Assembly (NCBI RefSeq): GCF_039710355.1
Contig: NZ_JBDKWZ010000007.1
Coordinates: forward strand, 124,001-188,000
Source of the DNA: Rapidithrix thailandica
GTDB lineage: Bacteria; Bacteroidota; Bacteroidia; Cytophagales; Flammeovirgaceae
DNA: 64,000 nucleotides
Direction: 5' to 3'
Position 1 is the first letter of the stretch, and each line of letters opens with the position of its first letter. The notes below the pieces were generated by a model. The model did not search any database and was not told the origin of the DNA. It was given only the letters and a program-made list of their open reading frames with translations. The position numbers and the translations under genes were made by a program. Shown piece by piece: positions 9,723 to 19,282 of the stretch.

Positions 9723-10427
9723 TTATTTTCTCAACTCCACTTCCGTAATTTTTCCGGCCGCATTGAATTTCAGGTTATCTACTTTGTCCGGACTTTTCTT
9801 TTGATCTTTTAAATACTCCAAATAGCGCTTGATAGTTGTCGGACGGTCATAATCTTTTTGTCCGTTTTCTTCGTGGATAATGATCAATACCGGTGTTTCC
9901 GTAGATTCAAACATGCCCAAAGCCTGCGCAATTTGCATATTTGCTTCCTGTACGCTGGCAGCATTGGCAATACGGTTGAAATAGGTGTTTACATCATTAT
10001 AAGGTTGCTCTTTGGCTCTCTTCTCGGCTTCACGTCTTTTCATTTCTTCCAAGCGTCTTTGCTCTTCCTCTTTCTGTCTTTTCTTTTCAGCAATTTTCGC
10101 CTCCACTTGTCCGATCAGGTTATCCACCTCCGCATCGTTGAGGTTCATGGCTTTGACCGCATTCAACCTTCGCTCCATCTCTTCCACCGGAATGCTATCA
10201 TCATTCAACAAAGCACGTAATTCCGTTTTTGCCCGGCTGATTTGGTCAGCCCGCTCTTTTGCTGCTTGTTCCGCTGCTAGCTTTTGTTTGCTTTTACACC
10301 CCACTGTCCCCAGTCCTACAGAGGCGATCATCGCTAATAAAAACAAGTTCATCAAATTAATTCGCAAAGAAGGGATCATTGATTTCGTTAACCGTTTTAG
10401 TTGATTTGTTACATTGTGTGATGTCAT
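9723..10427 (-). CDS. Coiled-coil lipoprotein with C-terminal module shared with its neighbours
   Basis: A 234-residue protein. The hydrophobic segment ends in GTVGC (lipobox), so it is predicted to be a lipoprotein; Met17 (10379) would give a shorter, more usual signal than Met1. After the lipid-bearing Cys comes a charged, heptad-like helix (about 60-145, rich in KEEEQRRLEEMKRRE), i.e. a coiled coil. The C-terminal 90 residues contain EANMQIAQALGMF and RPTTIKRYLEYLKDQ, paralleling EANRVIERTLELF and RTYLERL in the next gene. It is the first gene of a four-gene minus-strand operon. A tether holding the module on a coiled-coil stalk is a reasonable inference, no more. Confidence 0.75.
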   Translation of the reverse strand: MTSHNVTNQLKRLTKSMIPSLRINLMNLFLLAMIASVGLGTVGCKSKQKLAAEQAAKERADQISRAKTELRALLNDDSIPVEEMERRLNAVKAMNLNDAEVDNLIGQVEAKIAEKKRQKEEEQRRLEEMKRREAEKRAKEQPYNDVNTYFNRIANAASVQEANMQIAQALGMFESTETPVLIIIHEENGQKDYDRPTTIKRYLEYLKDQKKSPDKVDNLKFNAAGKITEVELRK

Positions 10428-10471
10428 ACAAAATTCATTTTTTTAGTTTGCAACTTGAGTAGACTTTCCAA

Positions 10472-10479
10472 CAAAGATA
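10472..10479 (-). promoter_or_regulatory. Candidate -7 element of the LRR operon
   Basis: On the minus strand TATCTTTG matches the Bacteroidota -7 consensus TAnnTTTG, about 45 bases upstream of the first ATG of the operon. No TTG is seen at the expected -33 distance, so this is tentative. Confidence 0.35.
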
Positions 10480-10680
10480 TTAATTCTACGGACTTTCCAG
10501 TAGATTCGTTCTTGAGAATAGGCTTGTGATATGGAAAAAGGGACAGTTATTATGCCAGGTAAGATACCTTCTTGATTTTCAAAATATAAACCACTTCTTT
10601 TTCAATTCAGTTATCCGGTCACAAAAGTAAACAAGGCGGATACCGTGGGCTTTTTCAACGAGAGTGGGAGATGTTACTTC

Positions 10681-10713
10681 AAAAGAAAAAGGTGCCGGCA
10701 AGAACCAGCACCT
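10681..10713 (-). terminator. Rho-independent terminator of the beta-helix gene
   Basis: On the minus strand AGGTGC - 12-base loop - GCACCT followed directly by TTTTTCTTTT. It lies 72 bases beyond the stop of the large beta-helix gene. The rest of the gap 10428-10784 holds the LRR-operon promoter region and a repeated GACTTTCCA word (about 10462 and 10491), and no gene. Confidence 0.75.
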
Positions 10714-10784
10714 CACCATTTCTTATTTTTTCTCTTTTTTTCTACAGGTACCTCCCGAAAAGGCCGGTACTCAGCTCTGTTTTT

Positions 10785-13700
10785 TTAGCGGAAAAGCAAT
10801 ACTTTTTCTTTGTAAAACCCGGAAGCGGTTTGTACACATACCAGGTATACACCGTTGGACACTTCATGTGCATCCCAAGAAGCCTGATGTACCCCGGCAG
10901 ACAACTTTCCTTCGAGTAGCCTTATGACCTCTTGCCCTTGCAAATTGTACACTAGTATCCTCACCGGCATCGTTTCGGACAGTTCAAACTGCACTGTAGC
11001 TTTATCCGTTATCGGATTGGGATAAACCTGTAAACGAATGCCTGGATCAGGTTTTGTACTTGTGCTTACTTTCGCTTGTGCAAATGTATGATGGCCATTG
11101 CTCAATACTTCAATAATTTGGTTGGCAGACGAAATAAGCGCTTCGCCCTGTTCAGAGTCAAGCTTTCCGACCCTTACCAGGATTTTCACCAACTTGATAA
11201 ATAATTTTAAAGATACTATCGCTTTTTGGGGTTTATTGCGGTCAATCTTTTTCTCTGCCAAGCGGATAAAAATCAGCAAGGCTTTGCCTTGCCCTTTGCT
11301 CAAAGCATTTGCCTTCACCAATGCCTGAATGTCCACTGCCAATTGAGAAAACAACTCTTCGATTTCTATGTCCTGAGCTTCCGCTTCAAATACTACCGAA
11401 CTCTGATCGTCTTCCAACGGATTGGCATTGTCCGGAGTAGAGTCCGGATCGTTTTGATCGCTGGCAGTAACTTCAGCCGTATTGGTAATGGTACCCTCAG
11501 AAGCAATGATAACCTCTATGCTCAGAGTAGTAGTATCACCTGTATTTACATTGCCTACCGTCCACACACCTGTATTGGCATTGTAGCTTCCCTGATCAGG
11601 CTGGGCCGCGATAAAAGACAAAGCCGATGGTAGCAAATCGGTGACTTCCACACCTGAGGCCGGATCGGGTCCCGTATTGACCAGCTTCAGTACAAATGTT
11701 AGCGTATCGCCTACTTTATAGCTCGGGGGAGTGCTCAAGGATTTTGTCAAAGATAAATCAGCCGCAGAAGGCCCTCCATTTCCTCCTACCTGTACACAAG
11801 CAGAAAACTCACTGGAATTAAAACTTGTGTCTGTAGCAATGGCTGTAATAAAGGCATTAACAGGAATCACTAGCCCATTAAATCCCGCCGAAAAATTGAC
11901 CTCTCCATTGGCACCGGTCATTACCTCATGAAACCCGATGAACTGTTCACCTTCTCCAAATCCCGAAGCGTCACAAGCCGTATTGGCAAAAAACTCCAAA
12001 CGGAAGATTGCATCCGGACGGCTATTGAGTGTGCCATCCACGACAAGCGTATTGTTCGCAAAAGTAGCTTGACTCAATTCGGGAAAATTTTGCAAGTTAT
12101 TGGGGCCTGTATCCACATCTCCTTGGTCATTGGGAGTCACTCCGTCATTACCCAGGTCAATTCCCAGGGAAGTGTTGTTAAAAATCAAATTCCCTAGAAA
12201 AGGAGTGCCCACTCCCGTTCCGGTAAGAGCAATGGCAATGTTGTTTTCTGTCAGTGTATTATTCTCAAAGGAACCGAAGGAGTTTTCAGTCGTCAAAATC
12301 CCAAAGGTATTTCCGGACAGCAAATTGCTGTCAACACGGGCTTGGCTTCCTTCTGCCAATAAAATTCCCGGCCCTTGATTATCGATAATTTCATTATTGA
12401 CAATGCTATTGAGCAAATTCACTCCGAAGGTAAAAATTCCCCCTTCCGTATTTCCGGTCATAAAATTCCGTTCAACCTCGGCTCTGAACAAATCAATGAC
12501 AGTCGAGCCGTTGCTGAGCCGGAGCCCTGCCGAAGCATTGCCCACAAACTGACTTTCGCTGGTCTCCAGAAAGAGTTGGCCTCCTACACCTCCGAAGCCT
12601 TCCAGCCACAAGCCATTATTGCCATTGGAACGGCTTACAATCTCTACCAAGGTAAAACGTATCTCTCCTTGGGTGTTAATTATTCCTCTCAAGCCATCCA
12701 CTTGATTGCCTGCATAAACATCTCCATTAACCGTGATTTTGGCATTGATTCCTTGATCAATTTCCGCATTGAACTGCAAACCCACCCCCAGACTGCCTTC
12801 CCAAACATTGTCCGTCAAATTCCAGGTGCCGTTCCCTCTTAAGAAGATTGAGCCTCCGGTATTTCCTCCGGAAATGGTATCCCCTACTAACAGTACATTG
12901 AAGACTCCTTTGACGGTCTCCTCCATTTCAATTCCTTTTGCATTATTGACATGAAAATTATTCTGATAGGTCAGTTGCACACTATCTGTAGTGTTAAATT
13001 GCACCTTGGCTCCTACGATCATGGAACCGTTAAACAGGTTGTCTTTGATATTATAACTTCCGCCAAAATCCAAGAAGGCTTCTACCCCTACCGAATCGAT
13101 ATTGGTCAATACATTGCCGTCAATGGTGAGCTGATCCCCTCCTCCGGCCAGGATGCCCACTTTGAATTTGGCTCCGGTACCGTCTTTTCCAATAAAATTT
13201 CCCAAGAGGCGAACCCCTTTGGACAGGCTGCCTTTTAAGGTAATCCCATTTTTTTCACCGACTATTTTGTTCCCTACTTTTTCCTTCTCTTCTTCACTGT
13301 TCGACTCTCCACCTATCAATTGGTCCCGGGCATTTTCGATCAAAATACCTCCGGAAGTATTCGGAATCGGATCTCCCAAATTGGCCGCAAGCCCCAAGGC
13401 ATTTCCCTGTACTACGTTGTTAGTGGCTCCACTGCGATTGCTTCCCGACTCGTCCGGGTCTTGTCCGACAATCCGGATGGCATAGCCCCCATTGCCGGAG
13501 ATCACATTACCGTGCTGGATAAAACCCTCTCCCCCTATGGTATTGTCCGGGGTATCGTCTATAAAAATCCCATCACCTCCGTTACCCATATCCACCATCC
13601 CTGTGCTATCTACACCAATCCAGTTGTTTTCGATCAGGTGCCCGCCTTCTCCGGGAGGAGGTGTTCCGGAAATCATGATCCCATGTGCATCAAAACTGTG

Positions 13701-14207
13701 AATTACCAACCAACGGATAATACACTGGCCACCCAACAATTGTAAACCAATCGCGTTGGAGCCGGCCATGCTTCCGTCCAGGACCACACGTCCTCCGGCA
13801 TTGTTTCCTATATTCAAACCATCGATGGATACGGAACCTAACACGGGTGGTAGCGGTCCCAAACCGGTACTTCCTACCATAATAGTTACTCGCCCGTTAC
13901 TGGGAAGGCTGACATCAAAATTGATTTCATTCTGCCCCAAATGCCGGTTGGCATTATGGTTTTGAATGGCAGCCCGGAAAGTACATTGTTCACCGGGGGT
14001 GTTGGGATCCACATCGCAGAGGCCATCGTCTCCGGGTTCCCCTGCATCCGGATCTCCTTCATCCCCCGCTACATTCACGGTAAACACTTTTTGAGCGATG
14101 GCCATCGAATTGCCTGTCACCAAGCCATACACATTCATCATTCCTATCAACCCCACCACTTTCCAGAGGTGTAGTCGAAAGAAGCCTTTCATAATCATTT
14201 TTTGCAT
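10785..14207 (-). CDS. Giant secreted beta-helix / DUF11 / FIMAH-like / T9SS-sorted surface protein
   Basis: A 1140-residue protein. The N-terminal signal (Met1, Met4 and Met6 are alternative starts) is followed by a CSLREA-type opening (GDDGLCDVDPNTPGEQCTFR, then AAIQNHNANR). Residues about 80-720 are Gly/Asn-rich with many NxI/NxxxG turns (GNVISGNGGYAIRI, NNWIGVDSTG), the pattern of a right-handed parallel beta-helix (NosD/PbH1-like). A DUF11 domain lies at about 815-935 (SYKVGDTLTFVLKLVNTGPD). Residues about 945-1040 are helical and resemble the FIMAH domain (LSKGQGKALLIFIRLAEKKI). The C-terminal 85 residues are a type A T9SS sorting domain (VYPNPITDKATVQF to FYKEKVLLF). It should therefore be exported by Sec and then T9SS and anchored on the surface; an adhesin or polysaccharide-processing role is possible but not shown. 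Confidence 0.85.
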   Translation of the reverse strand: MQKMIMKGFFRLHLWKVVGLIGMMNVYGLVTGNSMAIAQKVFTVNVAGDEGDPDAGEPGDDGLCDVDPNTPGEQCTFRAAIQNHNANRHLGQNEINFDVSLPSNGRVTIMVGSTGLGPLPPVLGSVSIDGLNIGNNAGGRVVLDGSMAGSNAIGLQLLGGQCIIRWLVIHSFDAHGIMISGTPPPGEGGHLIENNWIGVDSTGMVDMGNGGDGIFIDDTPDNTIGGEGFIQHGNVISGNGGYAIRIVGQDPDESGSNRSGATNNVVQGNALGLAANLGDPIPNTSGGILIENARDQLIGGESNSEEEKEKVGNKIVGEKNGITLKGSLSKGVRLLGNFIGKDGTGAKFKVGILAGGGDQLTIDGNVLTNIDSVGVEAFLDFGGSYNIKDNLFNGSMIVGAKVQFNTTDSVQLTYQNNFHVNNAKGIEMEETVKGVFNVLLVGDTISGGNTGGSIFLRGNGTWNLTDNVWEGSLGVGLQFNAEIDQGINAKITVNGDVYAGNQVDGLRGIINTQGEIRFTLVEIVSRSNGNNGLWLEGFGGVGGQLFLETSESQFVGNASAGLRLSNGSTVIDLFRAEVERNFMTGNTEGGIFTFGVNLLNSIVNNEIIDNQGPGILLAEGSQARVDSNLLSGNTFGILTTENSFGSFENNTLTENNIAIALTGTGVGTPFLGNLIFNNTSLGIDLGNDGVTPNDQGDVDTGPNNLQNFPELSQATFANNTLVVDGTLNSRPDAIFRLEFFANTACDASGFGEGEQFIGFHEVMTGANGEVNFSAGFNGLVIPVNAFITAIATDTSFNSSEFSACVQVGGNGGPSAADLSLTKSLSTPPSYKVGDTLTFVLKLVNTGPDPASGVEVTDLLPSALSFIAAQPDQGSYNANTGVWTVGNVNTGDTTTLSIEVIIASEGTITNTAEVTASDQNDPDSTPDNANPLEDDQSSVVFEAEAQDIEIEELFSQLAVDIQALVKANALSKGQGKALLIFIRLAEKKIDRNKPQKAIVSLKLFIKLVKILVRVGKLDSEQGEALISSANQIIEVLSNGHHTFAQAKVSTSTKPDPGIRLQVYPNPITDKATVQFELSETMPVRILVYNLQGQEVIRLLEGKLSAGVHQASWDAHEVSNGVYLVCVQTASGFYKEKVLLFR

Positions 14208-14486
14208 TTAATTAAAGATTAACAATGCGAATGAAGGTATGCTAATCATGATGCCGGATATACGAGCAGGTTAAAAACTTCCTATGGTGCTTTGCATTGT
14301 TTGCATGTGGATGCTCATTCAAGCTTTGCAAGATTACTTCGGTTTTTTAGTGAGTGAGCGAAATGGCGATCGAGTGAAGGAAAACCTTGTCCCCGACTCA
14401 TCAACTGTTTAGTCTTTTAATTGCCTACTTACTATTTCATTCAATCACTAAACCAGAGGTACCCCTGTAGTGAACAGAATACAGAC

Positions 14487-14513
14487 CTTGTGTTAATTAT
14501 TGTTATTAACAAG
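14487..14513. repeat. Inverted repeat CTTG-GTTAAT / ATTAACAAG
   Basis: Arms GTTAAT (14492-14497) and ATTAAC (14505-14510) extended by CTTG/AAG with one extra base on the left. It lies about 285 bases upstream of the beta-helix gene and resembles the larger GTTAATA palindrome at 62449. A regulator site is possible; chance in AT-rich DNA is also possible. Confidence 0.3.
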
Positions 14514-14695
14514 CTGGTTAGATTGGGGAAATGGACGGTTACCCACTTTGTGGAGTTAGTAAGAAAGGATTAAATTAGGTGCAATATTGCCAAGAGAAGA
14601 GAGAAGGGAATCAAGCATTGTTGTTGCAGACTTCAAATTACATTTTTTTACCGGGAAAGTAAAGGGAATCGCAAGGGAGGGAATCTATTTTTTTC

Positions 14696-14726
14696 CCCCT
14701 TCAAGTATACTGATTACTTGAAGGGG
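14696..14726 (-). other. Perfect 12-bp stem-loop after gene, no U-tract
   Basis: CCCCTTCAAGTA / TACTTGAAGGGG with a 7-base loop, 13 bases after the stop of the 529-residue gene. On the minus strand the stem is followed by A residues rather than T, so it is not a standard intrinsic terminator. It may protect or process the 3' end of the transcript. Confidence 0.6.
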
Positions 14727-14739
14727 TAAAGTGTGCAAA

Positions 14740-16329
14740 CTATTTCAATTCTACGATTCCGATTTTGTAGTTTTTGATTCCCCACCTTCCTAAAAGCAAT
14801 AGCTCATTTTCCGAAATCTTCTTACTGCTTCTCGGGCGAATAACCATTGCATCCTTCATGTTTTTATACAATAGCTGTTTGCTCATGGTACCATCTGCTT
14901 CCACCTTCACCATATTTAGTGTGGTTTTTTTATTGCCGTTAAGCCCTACCCTTTTGTAATTTTTGTGATCTTCAAAAGGAATATCAAAATTTTCTATGTT
15001 ATCAGTATATAGGATATAAACCTCTTGTCCTTTGCTTTCATATGTAAAGGAACACCAAGCATTCGCATATCTCATTGATTGATGTTTAGGTATTACTCTG
15101 GACCAAGCAACATTGCCATCTGAATTGATATTCGTAATAAGGATATTCCCATTAATAAAAATTGGGTATGAAGGTTCTGATCCTCCTGAAAGGATAAAAG
15201 ATGTTTCGGATAAAAGAACCACACTACCATCCGGGCGAGTCACCAATCCACGCAATTCCAAACCACCCAGTTCTCCATTGCCCTTTTTCGCTTTCTTTTC
15301 TGGCATAAAATAGTTCAAGATCTCTGCATCAAACTCTTGATAATTTTCCTTACGGATTTGCTGGGTATTCCGGTCCACTGACATATAATAAACACCTTTA
15401 CTCGTGTCCTCTTTCTTTTCCGAGTACAGACCGGTACAAATCAGGTCCCCTCTTTTATTAAGCCTCATACTCAATTCATTGATACGCCAATCTTCCGGCT
15501 GTATTTTATACGTTTTCGGAACAGCGTTTTCTTTTCCGGAATACTGCCATATTTCATAGTGGTAACTAGATTTTTTTTTGCTAAGGATTCCTTTATGGTA
15601 CACTTTGCCTAACAAATACAAATCCGCATGATCATTGATTAAGTAACCAACCAAACCAAACTCTTTATTGACATAAGGAAGCTCCAATGTTTTCTCCCAC
15701 AATTCATTTAACTTCGTATCAAATACATTAAAAACAAACTGTTGTTGATCCTGACCTTTCAAGTTTGGAGTACCTTGCTGGAACACTAATTTGGAGGAGT
15801 CCCTTGACACATCAACACTTATATTCGCCCTTGCCTTCTTCATCATGTTGTTGAGATTAAGCGGATTGAAGCTGGTGAACAAATCAGATATTTCAAAAAG
15901 TTTTTTAGGTTTTCCGGCTATGTTCATCGTTTCAGGATTGATTTCAAGGGCATAGATATCTACACCTCTTTTGGCTTTATTCCATTGATAGCCAAAAAAG
16001 TAGAATTTTCCCTTCAAAACTTTTGAGTAAAGTAAATACAGTTCCTTGCCTGCATGCTCCAAAGGTAACGAGACAACTTTCTCTAGGTTTAATTTTGCAT
16101 CATAGCGATGCAACTCCGCTGTATTCATCTTTTTTACGGTGTAGTCCATTACCACCAAGAATTTATCCTTATAAGGATAGACCTGCCCACGCAAAAACGG
16201 CAAAATTCGATTTCCTTTCTGTTTCTTCCCCCATACTATTTCCTTTGCCTGGAAGAAACTAGAGGATTGCCCGTTTACAGAAAATACGGTAATCAGGGTG
16301 AATAATAATGTAATCGTTAATTTTTTCAT
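14740..16329 (-). CDS. Exported protein of unknown function, probably beta-propeller-like
   Basis: A 529-residue protein with a signal peptide cleaved near VNGQ-SS (about residue 21). The mature protein is rich in short beta strands with repeated patterns of a hydrophobic strand, a turn and a strand carrying Lys/Gly (for example DKFLVVMDYTVKKMNTAELH, GKFYFFGYQW, SSKLVFQQGT, GDLICTGLYSEKK, GSVVLLSETSFIL), which is the look of a WD40/Kelch-like beta-propeller. I see no catalytic motif, no lipobox and no T9SS sorting domain, so periplasmic location is most likely. It stands alone between the beta-helix gene and parC on the same strand, with terminator-like structures on both sides, so it is probably monocistronic. 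Similar proteins of unknown function are common in Bacteroidota. Confidence 0.75.
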   Translation of the reverse strand: MKKLTITLLFTLITVFSVNGQSSSFFQAKEIVWGKKQKGNRILPFLRGQVYPYKDKFLVVMDYTVKKMNTAELHRYDAKLNLEKVVSLPLEHAGKELYLLYSKVLKGKFYFFGYQWNKAKRGVDIYALEINPETMNIAGKPKKLFEISDLFTSFNPLNLNNMMKKARANISVDVSRDSSKLVFQQGTPNLKGQDQQQFVFNVFDTKLNELWEKTLELPYVNKEFGLVGYLINDHADLYLLGKVYHKGILSKKKSSYHYEIWQYSGKENAVPKTYKIQPEDWRINELSMRLNKRGDLICTGLYSEKKEDTSKGVYYMSVDRNTQQIRKENYQEFDAEILNYFMPEKKAKKGNGELGGLELRGLVTRPDGSVVLLSETSFILSGGSEPSYPIFINGNILITNINSDGNVAWSRVIPKHQSMRYANAWCSFTYESKGQEVYILYTDNIENFDIPFEDHKNYKRVGLNGNKKTTLNMVKVEADGTMSKQLLYKNMKDAMVIRPRSSKKISENELLLLGRWGIKNYKIGIVELK

Positions 16330-16480
16330 TAGGAATTGTCTTAATTATTTAGGAATCATAAAAATTGAGGAAAATCCCCTTCTCGCTATTTTTTAGAACC
16401 GCGAATATAAAAAAGCCCCCTGATAATCCGGTAGGATAGGTAAGATTGACTAACGTAACAGAGCAAATGAAAACCCCATA

Positions 16481-16512
16481 CAAAAGAAAAGCCCGGGCAG
16501 AAAACCCGGGCC
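16481..16512 (-). terminator. Rho-independent terminator of parC
   Basis: On the minus strand a GCCCGGG / CCCGGGC stem with a 7-base loop is followed by TTTTCTTTTG. It lies 30 bases after the parC stop codon. Confidence 0.85.
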
Positions 16513-16541
16513 TTATCTGTTGACGAATCTATTAATTGCTG

Positions 16542-19085
16542 TTAGAATAACTTTTTTTGGTCTCCGTCTTCAGTCGTATTTGAAGAGTTGTTTTTCTCTA
16601 CAGGAATCTCCTTGGAAAGCATTTTCACTTTCATTATTTTATCCACAAACAACTTATTACCAATGGCCTTCCAACCCTTTACATCAATGTATTCATCCAG
16701 TTTTTCCGTAATAAACTCTCTTCCCAACTTGGTCTTATGGGCAATTTCGACTTCCGGTGTCGGGTGCGTGGTAAAAAAGACCAATTTACACCCCCGTCCT
16801 TCATTGATAAACGAAAAGCGCTTATGTTGGGTAGAAGTTTCGATAAGGAACCGTTTGACGTAATAATTCCGGCCCGGGCCGTCATAATGAATAGCTGTCA
16901 TGACACGCTCAGGGTCAAATTTCTCCACATGGATAATTTGACGGGCATCGTAGCGGTTGGTCAGTTCAAAACTGGTTAATTCATATTCACCACTTTCATA
17001 TACTACCAAAATCTGATCTTCATCACTAAACTCTCCCAGGTATTTGCCATTCTTATCTTTGTTCAGAATTCCGATATGCTCGTCAAACCACAAATCCATA
17101 GCTGCCAAGGTAGACACCCCTTCTTTGATCAGTTTGATTTTCCGTACCGGATATTTGCTTAAAATGTTCCCTTGTGCCCCTCTTCCTTTAATATCCAACG
17201 TAGCAAAATCAAAGTCAAACACTTTGTTTCGAGCCATACAACTTTGGTTCAAATAGATTGTCAGAGTCTCGGCTTCCCCGTTCGGATTGGCCGTAAAATA
17301 CAGCACTTTGCTCCCTTTCGTACCTTTGGTAAGGTCGTATTCCCGGTCGCGGGTTACTGCCAACACCTGAAAACGCTTAACCCGGGAAACTCCGGTAGCC
17401 CCGTCCATATAAATCAGGTTATAGACTTTCCGTTCATCATTTTTGACAAACACTTCCGCATGCAAAATGTTCTTCCCCACAAAAACTTTTTCTGCAATTT
17501 TAGTCACCAGGCATTTTCCGTCTTTGCGGAATACAATGATATCGTCAATGTCCGAACAGTCCATCACGTACTCATCCTTCTTCAGGCCATACCCGATAAA
17601 CCCTTCTTTGTAGTTGACATATAACTTCGCATTGTTCGCTACGACCTTAGACGCCTGGATGGTATCGAATACGGAAATTTGGGATTTTCGCTCCCGGCCT
17701 TTGCCATATTTCTTTAACAGGTTGTTAAAATAGTCAATGGCATAATCAGTCAGATGTGCCAGATGGTGATTCACCTGCTCCAGCTCTTCTTCCAGTTTTC
17801 TTAAAAGTTCATCTGCTTTAAAGGTATCGAATTTGGAGATTCGTTTGATCTTGATTTCTGTCAAACGGATAATATCCTCTTGGGTAATCTCTCTGTAAAA
17901 TTGCGCTTTAAACGGGTCCAAGCCTTGATCAATCGCCTCCAATACTTCTTCCCAGGTTTCACACTCTTCGATTTCACGGTAGAGGCGGTTTTCGATAAAG
18001 ATTTTCTCCAAAGAAGAGAACAAGATTTTTTCCTTGAGTTCTGCCCGCCTGATTTCCAGTTCGCTTTTTAGCAGTCTCACGGTGTTATCCGTACTGTTTC
18101 TCAAGGCTTCATTGACGCTCATAAAGCAAGGCTTCTCGTCAATGATCACACAGGTATTCGGAGAGATGGATGTTTCGCAATCCGTAAATGCATAGAGCGC
18201 TGCGATGGTCACATCAGGCGATTGCCCGGAAGCCAATTGCACTTCTACTTCTACATTTTTGGCCGTGTTGTCAACCACCTTTTTGATCTTGATTTTTCCT
18301 TGATCATTGGCTTTGACAATCGAGTCAATCAAGCTTTGAGTTGTTGTGCCAAAGGGAATTTCTTTGATCGCCACCGTTTTATTATCCACGGTTTCGATTT
18401 TAGCCCTGACTCTTAATTTGCCTCCTTTTTTCCCTTCATTATAATTGGATACATCCACAAAACCGCCCGTAGGGAAGTCCGGATATAAATTGACATTTTT
18501 TCCTTTCAGGTAATCCACAGATGCCTTGATCAACTCACAAAAGTTATGAGGCATCACCTTGGTCGCCAAACCTACCGCAATCCCTTCCACTCCCTGTGCC
18601 AATAACATCGGGAATTTCACCGGAAGCGACACCGGCTCTTTTTTCCGGCCATCATAGGACATTTGCCATTCGGTCGTTTGTGGATTAAACACCACATCCA
18701 AGGCAAATTTGGACAAACGGGCTTCGATATAACGAGGGGCTGCGGCACTGTCACCTGTGCGGATATCCCCCCAGTTTCCCTGGGTTTCAATCAACAAGTC
18801 TTTCTGTCCCAGATTGACGATTGCATCTCCGATAGAGGCATCTCCGTGCGGATGGTACTGCATGGTGCTTCCGATGATGTTCGCCACTTTATTAAAGCGC
18901 CCGTCATCCAGTTCTTTCATTGCATGCAAAATCCTCCGTTGTACGGGTTTAAAGCCATCATCAATCGCAGGCACGGCCCGTTCCAGAATTACATAAGATG
19001 CATAATCCAAAAACCAATTTTCATACATTCCCGCTACCGGAATGACATGATGTATGTGCTCTTCGTGATCTGTTCCGTTTTCCAA
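16542..19085 (-). CDS. parC: DNA topoisomerase IV subunit A (ParC-type; gyrase A family)
   Basis: An 847-residue type II topoisomerase A subunit, which cuts and rejoins duplex DNA. The breakage-reunion domain (about 20-450) shows the quinolone-pocket motif YHPHGDASI (residues 77-85; the usual Ser position is Ser84) and the catalytic Tyr119 in AAPRYIEARL. GVEGIAVGLATKVMPHN follows. A coiled-coil segment lies at about 400-450. The C-terminal part (about 500-790) has the GyrA/ParC beta-pinwheel repeats but no gyrase-box QRRGGKG, which favours topoisomerase IV over gyrase. The last 40 residues are a charged tail. A parE gene, often next to parC, is not adjacent here. A 190-base leader with two hairpins precedes the gene. 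Confidence 0.9.
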   Translation of the reverse strand: MENGTDHEEHIHHVIPVAGMYENWFLDYASYVILERAVPAIDDGFKPVQRRILHAMKELDDGRFNKVANIIGSTMQYHPHGDASIGDAIVNLGQKDLLIETQGNWGDIRTGDSAAAPRYIEARLSKFALDVVFNPQTTEWQMSYDGRKKEPVSLPVKFPMLLAQGVEGIAVGLATKVMPHNFCELIKASVDYLKGKNVNLYPDFPTGGFVDVSNYNEGKKGGKLRVRAKIETVDNKTVAIKEIPFGTTTQSLIDSIVKANDQGKIKIKKVVDNTAKNVEVEVQLASGQSPDVTIAALYAFTDCETSISPNTCVIIDEKPCFMSVNEALRNSTDNTVRLLKSELEIRRAELKEKILFSSLEKIFIENRLYREIEECETWEEVLEAIDQGLDPFKAQFYREITQEDIIRLTEIKIKRISKFDTFKADELLRKLEEELEQVNHHLAHLTDYAIDYFNNLLKKYGKGRERKSQISVFDTIQASKVVANNAKLYVNYKEGFIGYGLKKDEYVMDCSDIDDIIVFRKDGKCLVTKIAEKVFVGKNILHAEVFVKNDERKVYNLIYMDGATGVSRVKRFQVLAVTRDREYDLTKGTKGSKVLYFTANPNGEAETLTIYLNQSCMARNKVFDFDFATLDIKGRGAQGNILSKYPVRKIKLIKEGVSTLAAMDLWFDEHIGILNKDKNGKYLGEFSDEDQILVVYESGEYELTSFELTNRYDARQIIHVEKFDPERVMTAIHYDGPGRNYYVKRFLIETSTQHKRFSFINEGRGCKLVFFTTHPTPEVEIAHKTKLGREFITEKLDEYIDVKGWKAIGNKLFVDKIMKVKMLSKEIPVEKNNSSNTTEDGDQKKLF

Positions 19086-19168
19086 AACTTTTTATTTTTT
19101 GGCTGATACTACAAATTTGAAAGTGGATGCCGGCCAGAAATGGCCCACCCCTCAACCTATCCTTTCCC

Positions 19169-19231
19169 GTAAAGCGCGTTGATGCTTTACCCTTCTACTG
19201 AAAAAGGGATAAGGCAGGTTGATCCTTTTTC
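19169..19231 (-). promoter_or_regulatory. Two stem-loops in the parC leader
   Basis: Reading the minus strand, GAAAAAGGAT - 11-base loop - ATCCCTTTTTC (19200-19231) is followed by GTAAAGC - 8-base loop - GCTTTAC (19169-19190). Both loops begin with ATCAAC. If the promoter at 19283-19311 is used, both lie in the untranslated leader of parC. The first stem has an alternative pairing GGCAG/CTGCC. Confidence 0.4.
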
Positions 19232-19282
19232 TGCCAATAAGACTATACAGTCCTACCTCTACAGTTTTTTTTAAATAATCGA

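Larger units (their letters stand above)
14208..14739. other. Intergenic region, AT-rich
   Basis: Upstream region of the beta-helix gene and 3' region of the next one. It holds an imperfect inverted repeat (14487-14513) and a hairpin (14696-14726), described separately. No convincing reading frame or clean promoter was found; TAATCTTG on the minus strand at about 14325-14332 is one base off the -7 consensus. Confidence 0.45.

Noticed and set aside
12375..12842. 155-codon plus-strand frame antisense to the beta-helix gene
   Set aside because: Repetitive Gly/Asn codons give long open frames on the opposite strand; no protein features are present.
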